In this document: piece by piece, positions 9,701-18,026 of the stretch
How positions within the stretch are numbered: position 1 is the first letter of the stretch
Layout: every line of letters begins with the position of its first letter
Translations under genes and position numbers: made by a program
The notes under the pieces: generated by a model
Database searches by the model: none
Told to the model about the DNA's origin: nothing
What the model saw: the letters and a program-made list of their open reading frames with translations, nothing else
Assembly: GCA_947500825.1 (NCBI GenBank)
Contig: CANMTR010000001.1
Coordinates: forward strand, 1 to 64,000
Direction: 5' to 3'
From: an uncultured Paracoccaceae bacterium
GTDB taxonomy: Bacteria; Pseudomonadota; Alphaproteobacteria; Rhodobacterales; Rhodobacteraceae
Length of the DNA: 64,000 bases

Positions 9701-11710
9701 AAGGTTGCGCGCCTTCATCGGATGATCCTCGGACGGCTTGCGCGCCGGCAGGGCCTCAAGGAGCGCCTGCCCGCAGACCGCGGCGAAGGCGTCGTCCCCC
9801 GGGTGGATGCCGGTGATCGGCTCGGCGTAGCGTCTCGGCGCATACCCGCAGGCGAGGCACTTCTTCATGTAGAGAACCCGCTCGTCCTGGTCCTCCTCGA
9901 GCGGCGCGGGCTCCAGAACCACCGCGTTCGGCTCGTCGGTCTCGACGATCACGCCCGTTGCCGGGTCGATCGCGACCGGCGGCAGCCGCTGGTCGGTATC
10001 GACGGGCCCTCCGGTCTCCTCGTCGATCTCGGACGCCTCCGGCCCATCGACCAGCCGCAGCACCATCCGCCGCGCATTCCGCTCCATCGCGGGCTTGAGC
10101 TCGCGCTCGACATGCCAGCCCTCGATATAGGGCTCGCCGCAGTTGCGGCAGACCATCAGCTTGTAGGCCGGGCTCTCACCGTCTTCGGCAACGAAACCGC
10201 CAACCACGACCTCTGAGGCATTCTCCGCCGCCTCGGCGTCGAGGGCGACCGCCACCGTCTCAATGCTGGAGGCGATCAGGTGATACCGCGCCGGCAAGAG
10301 CGGAAACACCGACTGGTTCTCCGAGATCGCCAACACGCCGACCGAGATCAGGCCGACAAGCGCCTCCTCGGCATCCTGCGGCTCAGCCTCGGGAAAGATC
10401 GTCTTCGCCAGATCCTTGAGATGCACGGAGCCATGCTCGAGCGCGTCGGCGAGACCGCAGATCTCCTTGAGGCGGCCCAGTGTCTCGATCAACCCCTCGC
10501 CGAGGGACTTGCCCTCGTCGATCCGGAGGGGTTCGAGCCCCTCGAAGTCGCACTCCCCGTTCCAGAAGGCCGCATCGACCGTGTTGCCGGCCTTGCGCTC
10601 CTCGTGCACCAGGCTCGGGAGGCTCGCGCCCTTGATCCATACCTCGGCGGAAAGGCCGCTCGGCACCGGGGCCGGCGAAAGGCTCGGATGGCGCTTGCGT
10701 GCCGCCGTGATGACGGATGTCTCGCCTCCGAAGGACTCGCCGAAGAGGTTGCCCGCGAAGTCCGCGAGCTCCGCTTTCCGCCCGGGATCGAGCGAGGCCG
10801 AGGTGCCAACACAGCGCAGCGCGCCGGGCGCGAGCCCAAGAAAGGCCTTGAGCCGGCGCAGCAGGAAGGAGACCTCGATCGCCTGCGCGCCGGCATAGGT
10901 GTGGATCTCGTCGAGAACGAGCCACTTGAGATCCGCGTTCGACAGCAGCGCCCGGTTGCGCGGCAGGAGCAGGATGTGCTCCAGCATCGCGTAGTTCGTG
11001 ATCAGGATATGCGGCGGGTCCTTCCGCATTTCCTCCCGGCTGAGACGCCAGTTGTCCGGCACCTCGTCAAAGCCCGGGAAATCCTCCTCGAAGGCCGGGT
11101 TCTGGAGCAGCTTGCGCATCTCCTCCTCTCGCGACGCGGTCGAGGAGACCTGGCCTGTATAGCGGCCGAGCGTGATGCCGGGATCGCCCAGATCGCGAAA
11201 GAGGAGCTTGGCGATCCGCGTGAGCTGGTCGTTGGCGAGCGCGTTCAGTGGATAGACCAGGATCGCGCGCACTCCTGGCCGGCCAAAGTCTTCCTGCCTC
11301 AGGATGTCGTCGATCATCGGGTAGAGGAAGCTCTCGGTCTTGCCCGAGCCGGTGCCCGTGGCCACCAGGAAGTTACCTTCACGACGGATCGCCGCATCCT
11401 GGTGCGCGTGCAGCCGCCGCTCGAAGATCGGTCCGCCTTCGAGTGCCTGCCACTCCGGCGCCAGAACGCCCTCGCTCACGAGCTCAGCGATCGAGGCGCC
11501 CTTCTCGAAGTCCGGCAGCGTTTCGATGAAGGGGCCCTTCACGAGCTCCCGCTCCGCCACGACCCGCGTCAGCGCGGCCGCGAGGTCGGGCGCGCGCAGG
11601 GACGAGACCGGCGAAGATGTGGAAATGAAGCGTCCGAGGACGTACTCCAGGTTATCCTTGAACGCGTTCGGGTCGAGATCGCTTGTGCCGACGTTTGTCA
11701 GGTTCTTCAT
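6761..11710 (-). CDS. DEAD/DEAH-box helicase with Cys-rich DUF1998/MZB-type C-terminus
   Basis: A 1649-residue superfamily 2 helicase. Motif I ATGTGSGKTE lies at about 117-126, motif Ia YPLNALAND at about 153, motif II DEIH at 267-270, and motif VI QRAGRAGRR near 1040-1050, following an EMGVDLGDLEAV motif V. Several paired-cysteine clusters are visible (CRNCGEPY, KKCLACGY, YRCQRCG with a second pair, CEECSYP...CPQCG). The C-terminal CTTSCTRCLNDYSNQ near residue 1605 is typical of DUF1998/MZB regions. Similar helicases occur in DISARM, Druantia (DruE) and Dpd, but none of the partner genes of those systems is here. AAGGAGG precedes ATG 11710. The start overlaps the upstream stop as ATGA and its stop overlaps the ATPase start. 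Confidence 0.92.
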   Translation of the reverse strand: MKNLTNVGTSDLDPNAFKDNLEYVLGRFISTSSPVSSLRAPDLAAALTRVVAERELVKGPFIETLPDFEKGASIAELVSEGVLAPEWQALEGGPIFERRLHAHQDAAIRREGNFLVATGTGSGKTESFLYPMIDDILRQEDFGRPGVRAILVYPLNALANDQLTRIAKLLFRDLGDPGITLGRYTGQVSSTASREEEMRKLLQNPAFEEDFPGFDEVPDNWRLSREEMRKDPPHILITNYAMLEHILLLPRNRALLSNADLKWLVLDEIHTYAGAQAIEVSFLLRRLKAFLGLAPGALRCVGTSASLDPGRKAELADFAGNLFGESFGGETSVITAARKRHPSLSPAPVPSGLSAEVWIKGASLPSLVHEERKAGNTVDAAFWNGECDFEGLEPLRIDEGKSLGEGLIETLGRLKEICGLADALEHGSVHLKDLAKTIFPEAEPQDAEEALVGLISVGVLAISENQSVFPLLPARYHLIASSIETVAVALDAEAAENASEVVVGGFVAEDGESPAYKLMVCRNCGEPYIEGWHVERELKPAMERNARRMVLRLVDGPEASEIDEETGGPVDTDQRLPPVAIDPATGVIVETDEPNAVVLEPAPLEEDQDERVLYMKKCLACGYAPRRYAEPITGIHPGDDAFAAVCGQALLEALPARKPSEDHPMKARNLLTFSDNRQDAAFFAPFFERTSREQAIRAAILATVEQGGRLDLPNLTTAVRRRLDAQGLRLYSGGLTSSRETGENEEIRLKGLIVAELTVLARLRNSLEGFGLISIDYAHLDRAANAVASKLPESLKPHAEAIARFFLKAARGHRAISKTPDHGIRLDDDSIWTSAFAQENRAIALERNARSDLVMGYLPAAKRSNRFTWFLEECLGLSPVDARDVIQAFFRAVGSARSMCVRHGKGLGLKLDDSLVVSDGRDVPLYRCQRCGARTQFDTAGRCQSYKCGGALSEISREERNAFEEANHYVRRYRELPLLGIAREHTAAISTEVRGMIEQQFKEGEINLLSCTTTMEMGVDLGDLEAVLCKNVPPNIANYQQRAGRAGRRAQVAPIVLTTARSSRYDQAKFREFEDYLAEKPSVPYLSLDNANFFRRHQMATMLAGYLGHRLREMTRSGTPRLDDVFGGTLDDAAREAFEADLADWIASEEGSRSRGAADTLIGALPEELRTIGLSGADLVEAFQRRVTHFRDAIEGRWQTYQEQVERLMKQQVEISSTDNALHQKIGRKLDFMRTQQSRFMKQMLIDQLSRRALIPTYSFPVHSVSLEVISSKKQTRENTILELDRDGAIGISEYAPGSEVIAGGRVWTSRGIVRKDKFSGDDAFVEQGRLRVCEECSYPDVTRLDEDKHDECPQCGVPFAPLNQPRKFIRPRGFLTSYAEAQGKDPGAARVKLRATDDARLLTNAPFSRYERTDVEGILTFHAPGSNAPDPELGRIISVNKGPKGGGYIWCPWCEHAEPVEGNGVGWQQDQPVPEHNAPRTDEPCELQGTARPVDLGHVFETDVRTVLVRALPLGPGAVPYEPTERMRKTLREAMRLAVSRMLETDSRDLRATDQRMAGAPVVVLYDSVAGGAGYTTRLTRDARFSMKAILTATRSVLDCSNPHCTTSCTRCLNDYSNQKNWQDFERKPVLEWVEQVLSGEAALPGRM

Positions 11711-14700
11711 CGTGCCCCCTCCTTCTCCTCTTGGGCGGCACGTTCGGTAAGCGCCCAGAACAACATGAAATACGCAAAGATCTCGCCGGCGACCTGGAGG
11801 GCCAGCGACGTGACTGGCGTCACATGCGCCACTGGAAGGCCGATCCGCCGCGCGACCGCCTCATGAAACTCTCTCGCCCGCCCTGCACGAGCGGCGCGCG
11901 CAAAGGAGGACAGGTAAGCCGCCAGTCGCACGCCGATCCGGTCGGACCCGGCGGCCTCATCGAAGGTCAGCAGCTCCTCGAGGCTCGAGGCATAGACATT
12001 AAGCGCAGCCTTGAGCGTCTGACCGACGGTCTCGTGCTCGAGACAGACAAGGAAGTCGCTCGCCTGCACGTGCTGCCTGTAGGCCAGGAAGGCCTGGCGC
12101 AGTGCATCCGCACCCAACTCGGGCGGGCACGTGACGTCGCCAGCGAGGTGGTCGAGCCAGCGCGGCAGAAGATCCTCCTCCGCTGCCAGCTCCACCAGCA
12201 GATTGGGAATGGGCATGACCTGCGCCTGTGTCATCGAACCCAGGTGCCGTGCGGACGGAACATCCGCGAGCCGTGAGAAGCAGCTCGCCTCGGCGCTGAA
12301 GAGCTCGGGTGCGAGATCCAAGTCGAGAAGGTCCAGCCGAGACAGGAAGGCTCCGCCGCCGTGCAGAGGCCGGGCGAAAGCCAGCGGCAGGAGCGGCGAG
12401 TAGAAGCGACGGGCCGCGATCGTGGAGATCGCCGACCGCATCCGTTCGTCGAATTCCTCCCGCACGACGACGTCGCAGTCTGGCTGGAAGCGCGTTGCCA
12501 TCACCCGTGCAAGGACCCCCGCGGCTCCCTCGGGGCGTCCCGCAAGTGGCGCGCAATCATGCGCGATGAGCGGCAGGGCGAAGACACGCCCTCGCGAGTC
12601 CTCCAGGCGGCCGAAGAGATCGGACCCGGTCTCGCGGATCTCGATCAAGCCGAGCCCGGCCCCACCTTGCCAGGCGCTCCGATCGATCCGGATCTCCACG
12701 ACCTCGGGATCGAGACCCAGAACGGCAGCAGAAAGCCAGGATGGCGGCGCCGTATCGACCGGCGCCGCACCGAGAGAAAGGCGTGCATGGGTCCCCTCCA
12801 AGCCGCGGCTCTCGTCCACGATCTCCAGGCCGATGCCGTCGCAGGAGACCGGCAACTCGAGGACGGCGCGTATCTCCGTCTCGTCGAGTTGGATCTCAAT
12901 ACGGTGCGGCTCGATCGGCCGGGACACGCGACAGAGCAGCTCGCGTCGACGGTCGGGAAACACGAGCGCGACCTGATCGCCGGAGGGACTTTCGGGATCG
13001 ATCTGGCTTGCCGGGATCTCCCACTCCGCTTGTCCGATGAACGGCCTGCGGATCACCGCGCCGCGCACATGCAGGTCCGCATGGCGCTCGCTCGACCGCA
13101 CGATCAGGGTATCCTGCCTGTCGGCATGCCCCAGCACCACAATGCTGCCGAGCGCGACCGGCACGCTGGATCGGGTCGAGATCATGTTGCGGAAGAGGCG
13201 CGTGCCGCGCACCGGGATCTCGAAGTCCCGCCGGCGCCCATCGATCTCGAGCGACAGGATCGCGTGCCGGAAGCCGTGGCTCGGATCGATCCAGAGTCCT
13301 GCCGCATCCTGGCCCAGATGTTCACTCGTGTTGGGCAGGTAGTTCCCCGGGGCCCGTCTCATCTCGAAGCGCGCCCCGGGGTCGAAATCGTCCGTGCCGG
13401 GCCAGACGAAGAACCGGGACACGATCTCCGCTCGCGCGCCCGGGCGCGCGTCGGCTCCCTTGACCAGCAAGACGATCTCGAGCCGTCCCGGATCTGCGCT
13501 GCTCGGGAGCTCAAGAGCCTCGAACGAAAGACGGGCGTGCCCCTCCGCGTCGAAGGCCACTCCCTCGACGAACCAGGTCTCGTCGCCAAATTTCAGGCGG
13601 AGAATGCGACCGATCTCCGCCGCCTGCGCGCCGGACGTCACCACCACCTCACTCGACGAGGCATAAAGCGGAAGGGCGCCGCTGCGACCGATGATGGCTC
13701 CCTCGGCCCGGATGCCCGGGTCCGTCTCCCTCTCGAGGGTAAGGCTGCCGACATCCGTGCGCACACACGCGCCACTGTCCCCGACCTCGGCCAGCGCCAC
13801 GTGCATGTCCCCCTGCGGCACGCTCGCCATATCCTGCCCGCCGTCCTCGACCGCGAATGTGCGGGCCGAAAGCACGAAGACCTCCCGGGCCGGAACGGCC
13901 AAGCGTCCTTCCGCCCGGCGCAGGCGCTTGACCAGCCGCTGCGTGTCCATCGCGAAAACGAGAACTTCCTCGCCCTGCGGTCTGATCCAAAGCAACTTCT
14001 TCGTGCCACCGCAGCTCCAGCCGAGGGTCTCGGGCCAGGGCGTCGGGATGCGCCAGGGAACGCCCGGCCGAAGCTGCTCCGGAACGCCATGGTGGGTGAC
14101 GATCTGCTGGTGCGATGACGGCGCGGCGGCCAGCGCAAGGCCGTGCGCGGTCCACATCAGGTGCGGCTCGGAGACGAGGCGGGACGGATCGATACCGAGG
14201 CTTTCGGCACAGGTCTCGAGCCCGCTGAAGAAGACGGCGCTCGACCGGTTCGAGGGCTGCTCGCCGGCACGCCAATCGCAGAAGAGCTGGGCATAGTAGG
14301 CAGTGCTGTCGTTGGCCAGCGCCGCCTGAAGGCGGGTATAGGTCTCGATGCCATCGCGAGTTGCCGCCCTCAGCCACTGCCTCAGTTCCGAGAGATCCTC
14401 CTCCGGCGGCGGGCCGAGGCGCTGGGCGCCGCGAAGAAGGCACTCGGCGAGCCGCGCACTCTGGGCGTCCGCGACCCCGAGGTTAGAAAAGAAAAGTCCC
14501 GTTGGTTGCGACAAGTGCTGAAGCCGCAGACCGATGCAGCGGCAGGCCGCTCGATAGGCCGACTTGAAACGTTCGCGGTCGGGATGATGTGAGAGGTCGA
14601 GCGAAAGTGCCGAGCCGATGTGGTCGTAGACCGAAGGACCGTCCTCGCCATAACTCTGCGCGAGGGCATGGAGCACGCACCAGGTGGAGGTGAATGGTGC

Positions 14701-14907
14701 GGACCGGAACACGCTCTCGCACCGATGCAGGCGACCGCTGATTTCCCCTCTGACCGCCGCCACCGCCTGCCTTTTCGTCGCCTCGTCAAATTCCAGTTGA
14801 CCAAGAAACGGGGACGCAGTCTGATTGCTCCACGCCCTGCGGACAAGATCTTCAGCTTGGCTCAAATGGATATCCGGGCGCGCAGTAGCCGCGCGTGTGT
14901 AGCTCAC
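11707..14907 (-). CDS. Large protein of unknown function, first gene of candidate defence operon
   Basis: About 1066 residues from GTG 14907, which sits 10 bases after AGGAG (14918-14922); a TTG at 14928 would add seven residues but lies upstream of that ribosome site. The N-terminal ~200 residues look helical, the middle (about 250-800) is rich in alternating hydrophobic/charged beta-strand patterns, and the C-terminal ~250 residues are helical. I recognise no catalytic motif, membrane segment or signal peptide. It is the promoter-proximal gene of the operon and overlaps the helicase start by 4 bases, which argues for a dedicated partner, perhaps a specificity or scaffold subunit (inference). 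It could be a divergent DruH-like or DISARM-like component, which I cannot show from sequence. Confidence 0.8.
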   Translation of the reverse strand: MSYTRAATARPDIHLSQAEDLVRRAWSNQTASPFLGQLEFDEATKRQAVAAVRGEISGRLHRCESVFRSAPFTSTWCVLHALAQSYGEDGPSVYDHIGSALSLDLSHHPDRERFKSAYRAACRCIGLRLQHLSQPTGLFFSNLGVADAQSARLAECLLRGAQRLGPPPEEDLSELRQWLRAATRDGIETYTRLQAALANDSTAYYAQLFCDWRAGEQPSNRSSAVFFSGLETCAESLGIDPSRLVSEPHLMWTAHGLALAAAPSSHQQIVTHHGVPEQLRPGVPWRIPTPWPETLGWSCGGTKKLLWIRPQGEEVLVFAMDTQRLVKRLRRAEGRLAVPAREVFVLSARTFAVEDGGQDMASVPQGDMHVALAEVGDSGACVRTDVGSLTLERETDPGIRAEGAIIGRSGALPLYASSSEVVVTSGAQAAEIGRILRLKFGDETWFVEGVAFDAEGHARLSFEALELPSSADPGRLEIVLLVKGADARPGARAEIVSRFFVWPGTDDFDPGARFEMRRAPGNYLPNTSEHLGQDAAGLWIDPSHGFRHAILSLEIDGRRRDFEIPVRGTRLFRNMISTRSSVPVALGSIVVLGHADRQDTLIVRSSERHADLHVRGAVIRRPFIGQAEWEIPASQIDPESPSGDQVALVFPDRRRELLCRVSRPIEPHRIEIQLDETEIRAVLELPVSCDGIGLEIVDESRGLEGTHARLSLGAAPVDTAPPSWLSAAVLGLDPEVVEIRIDRSAWQGGAGLGLIEIRETGSDLFGRLEDSRGRVFALPLIAHDCAPLAGRPEGAAGVLARVMATRFQPDCDVVVREEFDERMRSAISTIAARRFYSPLLPLAFARPLHGGGAFLSRLDLLDLDLAPELFSAEASCFSRLADVPSARHLGSMTQAQVMPIPNLLVELAAEEDLLPRWLDHLAGDVTCPPELGADALRQAFLAYRQHVQASDFLVCLEHETVGQTLKAALNVYASSLEELLTFDEAAGSDRIGVRLAAYLSSFARAARAGRAREFHEAVARRIGLPVAHVTPVTSLALQVAGEIFAYFMLFWALTERAAQEEKEGAR

Positions 14908-15559
14908 GTCGCGATCACTCCTAATCAATCAAAAATATTATGGAAAGTTTGCAGAGATCGCTTGAAGAAAGTGGCGAGGAGGCAAATCTACTCGATCCTG
15001 CCTCCCGCAATATCCCGAGAAAGCATAGAATAGAGCGGGGATTGCATGCTTTTGGTTAGGCACATGGAAGTATCGCTGAAGCGGATCGATCTGTGAGAAA
15101 CGCCACCGTTGTGATCGAAGCCGAAGGCTAACCTTCTTAATGAATCCGAGATAGATGGTTGCCTCCAAGACTCACAACTGTGAGCTGTTCAACAGATGCC
15201 ATATTCACTAAGAAGATCAGGTCGGGTGCAACAGGTCAACTGCCGGGATGTCCGAGAGAATTCGTATCTTGCGCAGAGTGAAGCTGAGTCATCTCGCTGC
15301 TCGACCGTCCTTGCGAAACTCCACTCGCGGCCGAGTCGCTGCCCACATCCAAGGTCACCGGCATGGCGCATCGTGGCCAATGGGAGCGCGAGGACCGCGC
15401 GCAATGCGTAGTGATCGATAAGCTTCCGCATGCGAGCACCGCGAAGGGCGCGGCGATCCGGACCACGGATCTGACCGCAATTCCGATCAGGCCTGTTCGA
15501 CGTCGACGCGGCCGCGGGGACGGTCAAGATCATAAGCAGACGGGTCGGAAGGCGTTTTA
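14908..15559. other. Upstream region of the operon; no supported gene
   Basis: About 650 bases of comparatively AT-rich DNA. On the minus strand CATAAT lies at 14937-14942, just before the first operon gene, and could be a -10 element; the matching -35 is poor. Short frames on both strands lack ribosome sites. Between about 15420 and 15559 plausible protein-like stretches appear in successive frames broken by stops at 15472 and 15533, which may be a decayed gene leading into the ORF at 15560. Confidence 0.4.
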
Positions 15560-15787
15560 GTGCTGATTAAAGGGACGACGGCCGGCCGCGATGGCGACGA
15601 CACCGAGGCGATGCTCTCGGATCTCTATCCCGACGTGTCGATCGTCAAGGCGCTGCTCGGGCCGGACGAGACCCTTACACAGGCGCAAATCTCCTGCCAG
15701 ACGATCACCGAACTCGAGCGGCCGGGCTCGAAGACCGTGGGCAAGCTCGAGACGCCTTTCCGGCAGGTGAAGAGCGCGCTGCGCTGA
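15560..15787 (+). CDS. Small hypothetical protein or remnant of a decayed gene
   Basis: A 75-residue frame from GTG 15560 that ends 5 bases before the ATG of the DUF6338 gene. The composition (acidic start, then a leucine/threonine-rich stretch ending PFRQVKSALR) looks protein-like, but I recognise no family. The start is uncertain and no Shine-Dalgarno is visible. Possible coding sequence continues upstream in another frame after a stop at 15533, so this may be the 3' part of a frameshifted gene. If intact it could be co-transcribed with the DUF6338 gene. Confidence 0.35.
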   Translation: MLIKGTTAGRDGDDTEAMLSDLYPDVSIVKALLGPDETLTQAQISCQTITELERPGSKTVGKLETPFRQVKSALR

Positions 15788-15792
15788 CCGTG

Positions 15793-16461
15793 ATGATCGA
15801 CTTGAACTCCCCCGAGATCTTCCAGACGGTCTTGACGCTTGTCGTGCCTGGACTGATCATCCTGTTCATGCGCGGGCAGTTTCTGACCGGGCGCGGCGGT
15901 AGGCATGCCGACGCCCTGCTCTCCTACATCACATTTTCGGCCGTCTATCTGATGGCGACGCTCCCGTTGTTCCGCTGGGCGGCAGCGCGGGAGGGCGCCC
16001 TGCCGAATCTGGCCCTGGCGGTTCTCGTCTTCGGTGGGCCCGCAGCCTTTGGTGTCGCGCTCGGGGTCAATGCCAGGAAGAATTATGCACGCAGGCTCTT
16101 GCGCTGGCTCGGGCTCAACCCCGTGCACCCGGTCCCCGCGGCCTGGGACTGGAAATTCGGTGACACGCCGGGAAGCTACGTGATCGTCACGCTCACCGAC
16201 GGGAAGTGCATCTACGGCTATTGCGGGGAGGCCTCCTTCGCATCGTCAGATCCGGCCGAGAGAGACGTCTACATCGAGAAGGTCTACGAGCTCGACGAGG
16301 ACAATGTCTGGCAGGATCCTGGCCCGCGCAGCATGCTGATCAAGGCGGCCGAGATCCGGTTTGTCGAATTCATCCCTCCAGAGACAGAAGGAGAAGGCAA
16401 TGGCGAAGAAACCCATCCCGCCGACGGCAATCCCACGCACCATTCCGTCGTCGGGTCATAG
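15793..16461 (+). CDS. DUF6338 family membrane protein
   Basis: About 222 residues with three predicted transmembrane segments in the first 100 residues (roughly 9-28, 46-65 and 74-97). A soluble C-terminal domain contains DGKCIYGYCGEASFASSD and a LIKAAEIRFVEF strand, the pattern I associate with DUF6338. GTG 15790 directly precedes ATG 15793 and either could be used. DUF6338 proteins are poorly characterised, and their biochemical role is unknown. The 3' end overlaps a second small gene in another frame (16400-16564). Its position between the helicase operon and an Abi-C gene fits a defence island, but a defence role is inference. Confidence 0.7.
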   Translation: MIDLNSPEIFQTVLTLVVPGLIILFMRGQFLTGRGGRHADALLSYITFSAVYLMATLPLFRWAAAREGALPNLALAVLVFGGPAAFGVALGVNARKNYARRLLRWLGLNPVHPVPAAWDWKFGDTPGSYVIVTLTDGKCIYGYCGEASFASSDPAERDVYIEKVYELDEDNVWQDPGPRSMLIKAAEIRFVEFIPPETEGEGNGEETHPADGNPTHHSVVGS

Positions 16462-16564
16462 CCGGGGGCACCAGCCCCGCAAGCCGCAGAGCGGTCACCA
16501 GCCCACGACCAGCGGCCCTCCGGCCGGCAAGCCTCCGAGCGGTGGCAGCGTCGTTAAGAAGTGA
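16400..16564 (+). CDS. Pro/Ser/Gly-rich basic microprotein overlapping the DUF6338 gene
   Basis: Fifty-four residues starting MAKKPIPPTAIPRT, with SGH, RKPQSGHQP and KPPSGGS repeats and a basic C-terminus. ATG 16400 has an excellent ribosome site (AAGGAG, spacing about 7) placed inside the 3' end of the DUF6338 gene, which it overlaps by 62 bases in another frame. The ribosome site and tight overlap support translation coupled to DUF6338. The sequence predicts an unstructured, probably cytoplasmic peptide. No family recognised; perhaps a partner of the membrane protein. Confidence 0.55.
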   Translation: MAKKPIPPTAIPRTIPSSGHSRGHQPRKPQSGHQPTTSGPPAGKPPSGGSVVKK

Positions 16565-16616
16565 GCGTTGGCAGCTGCCAACGCCCCAGATCCGGATGTG
16601 ACGAGTAGACGGACTG

Positions 16617-17864
16617 ATGCGTTACCTGAGCACGCGGCGAGAAATCGAAGGCGCGCTTCCGACCGTCGCCGAGCTCCTCCGGCGCAAGGAAGAGGCAGAC
16701 GCGCTCCGCGTCCTCTCGCAAGCCGAGATCGAGCTCCTCGAAACAGGTCACGACAACTGGAACGGCGGCACAGAGCTATGGACCGCCTATCTGCGCGTGC
16801 CCGTCGGCGTGTTCGTCCCGATCGAGGATCAGAGGGACAGTCTCTGCCAGACCATCTCAAAGAACCTCGAGACGGTCATCGGGAAGGATGCCGGCTTCTG
16901 GGTCAGCGTCGAGATTGCGCCGCGGCGGGCGGCCGCCCCAGGCGCCAAGACCCCGGACGGGAGGATCAGCGACCGCACCCGCGCGGCAGTTCTCGACGAG
17001 ATGCGGGCGCGGCGCACGGTCTGGTTCGGGGCGCTTGACGAGATCGGCTTCCTGAGCCGGATCTTCGATCTGACGACCATGAGGTCGCATGACAGCCGCT
17101 TCGAGACCGCCGAGGGCGACATCTGGCAGCACTGCATCAACAACGACGACTGGGATCTCGACTGGGTCTTCAGCGACCGGCGGTTTCGCCTCTATGCCGT
17201 CGAGCAGGAGACCTTCCTCAAGTTCATTGCGGAGGTCCTGCACCCTATCGTGCGCACGGATGCCGCCGAGCAAGCCCAGCTCGCGGCGGCCTTCAACGGC
17301 CACCTGCGCCGCGACGGCTGGGAGCTCGTCGAGGACGTCATCATTGATGGCCGACCGACATATGTTCCCGAGCGTAAGGTGCACGGGCTGGGCACCGCCG
17401 TTCAGCGGATCAAGGCGGTAGCCGCCTCGCTCGACTCCGACACGCTCTACGAGGACCTTCGCCGCCTCGAGCGGATCGGCGATACCGAGCCTGGTGAGGC
17501 GATCGCCCTGGCCAAGGAGATCGTCGAGAGCTGCTGCAAGCTCATCCTCGACGATCGGAAGGTCGGCTACCCCGAAAAGGCCGAGATCCCGGAGCTCCTC
17601 AAGCTGCTTCGGACCGAGATCAAGATCATGCCGGACGGGATCGACGAGAAAGCGCGGGCGGCGAACGAGATCCGGGAGGTGCTGACGAGCCTCGGGCGCA
17701 TCGCGCACTCTCTCGGGCCGATCCGGAATGCCTACGGCAAGGGGCATGGCCGCGGCCGCGACTTCCAGGGACTCGAGCCCAGGCACGCGCGCTTGGCCAT
17801 CGGCGCGGCAAGCACCTTCGTCGATTTCGTGCTCGACCGACACCTGAACCAACTGAAGACGTAG
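16617..17864 (+). CDS. Abortive-infection family protein with Abi-C-like C-terminal domain
   Basis: A 415-residue soluble protein. The C-terminal third (about 290-410) carries EIVESCCKLIL, then REVLTSLGRIAHSLGPIRNAYGKGHG and a helical ARLAIGAASTFVDFVL tail. This is the conserved pattern of the abortive-infection C-terminal domain (Abi-C) found in AbiJ-type and related proteins, whose conserved R-N...G.G.H-like segment may be catalytic. The N-terminal ~270 residues are not recognised and may be the sensor or effector part. It starts at ATG 16617, 52 bases after the microprotein gene, with only a weak ribosome site, and converges on the OLD nuclease gene. A phage-triggered growth-arrest role is a family inference. 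Confidence 0.7.
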   Translation: MRYLSTRREIEGALPTVAELLRRKEEADALRVLSQAEIELLETGHDNWNGGTELWTAYLRVPVGVFVPIEDQRDSLCQTISKNLETVIGKDAGFWVSVEIAPRRAAAPGAKTPDGRISDRTRAAVLDEMRARRTVWFGALDEIGFLSRIFDLTTMRSHDSRFETAEGDIWQHCINNDDWDLDWVFSDRRFRLYAVEQETFLKFIAEVLHPIVRTDAAEQAQLAAAFNGHLRRDGWELVEDVIIDGRPTYVPERKVHGLGTAVQRIKAVAASLDSDTLYEDLRRLERIGDTEPGEAIALAKEIVESCCKLILDDRKVGYPEKAEIPELLKLLRTEIKIMPDGIDEKARAANEIREVLTSLGRIAHSLGPIRNAYGKGHGRGRDFQGLEPRHARLAIGAASTFVDFVLDRHLNQLKT

Positions 17865-17934
17865 GCACTGGCAGCGTCCAGTGCGACCGCCCGCGTTGAA
17901 GCGGTGCGGCACTTCCGGTGTCATGTGCCTCGAC

Positions 17935-17960
17935 ACGAGGGCGAACGAGGGCGAACGAGG
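17935..17960. repeat. Short tandem repeat, 10-base unit
   Basis: GCGAACGAGG occurs twice in tandem (17941-17950 and 17951-17960) and is preceded by a partial unit ACGAGG. It lies in the gap between the convergent Abi-C and OLD genes (17865-18026). No function is evident. Confidence 0.7.
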
Positions 17961-18026
17961 TTGAGCAGAAGGCTCTCCGCGGAGGCGCTTAATCTCCTCG
18001 TTCACCATCTCGATCTCGACATCTCC

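Noticed and set aside
738-14907. Assignment of the operon to DISARM, Dpd, BREX or Druantia
   Set aside because: No methyltransferase, PLD nuclease, DpdA-type transglycosylase, PglZ or BrxL-like protein is encoded nearby. Similarity is limited to the shared helicase class, so no known system name is used.
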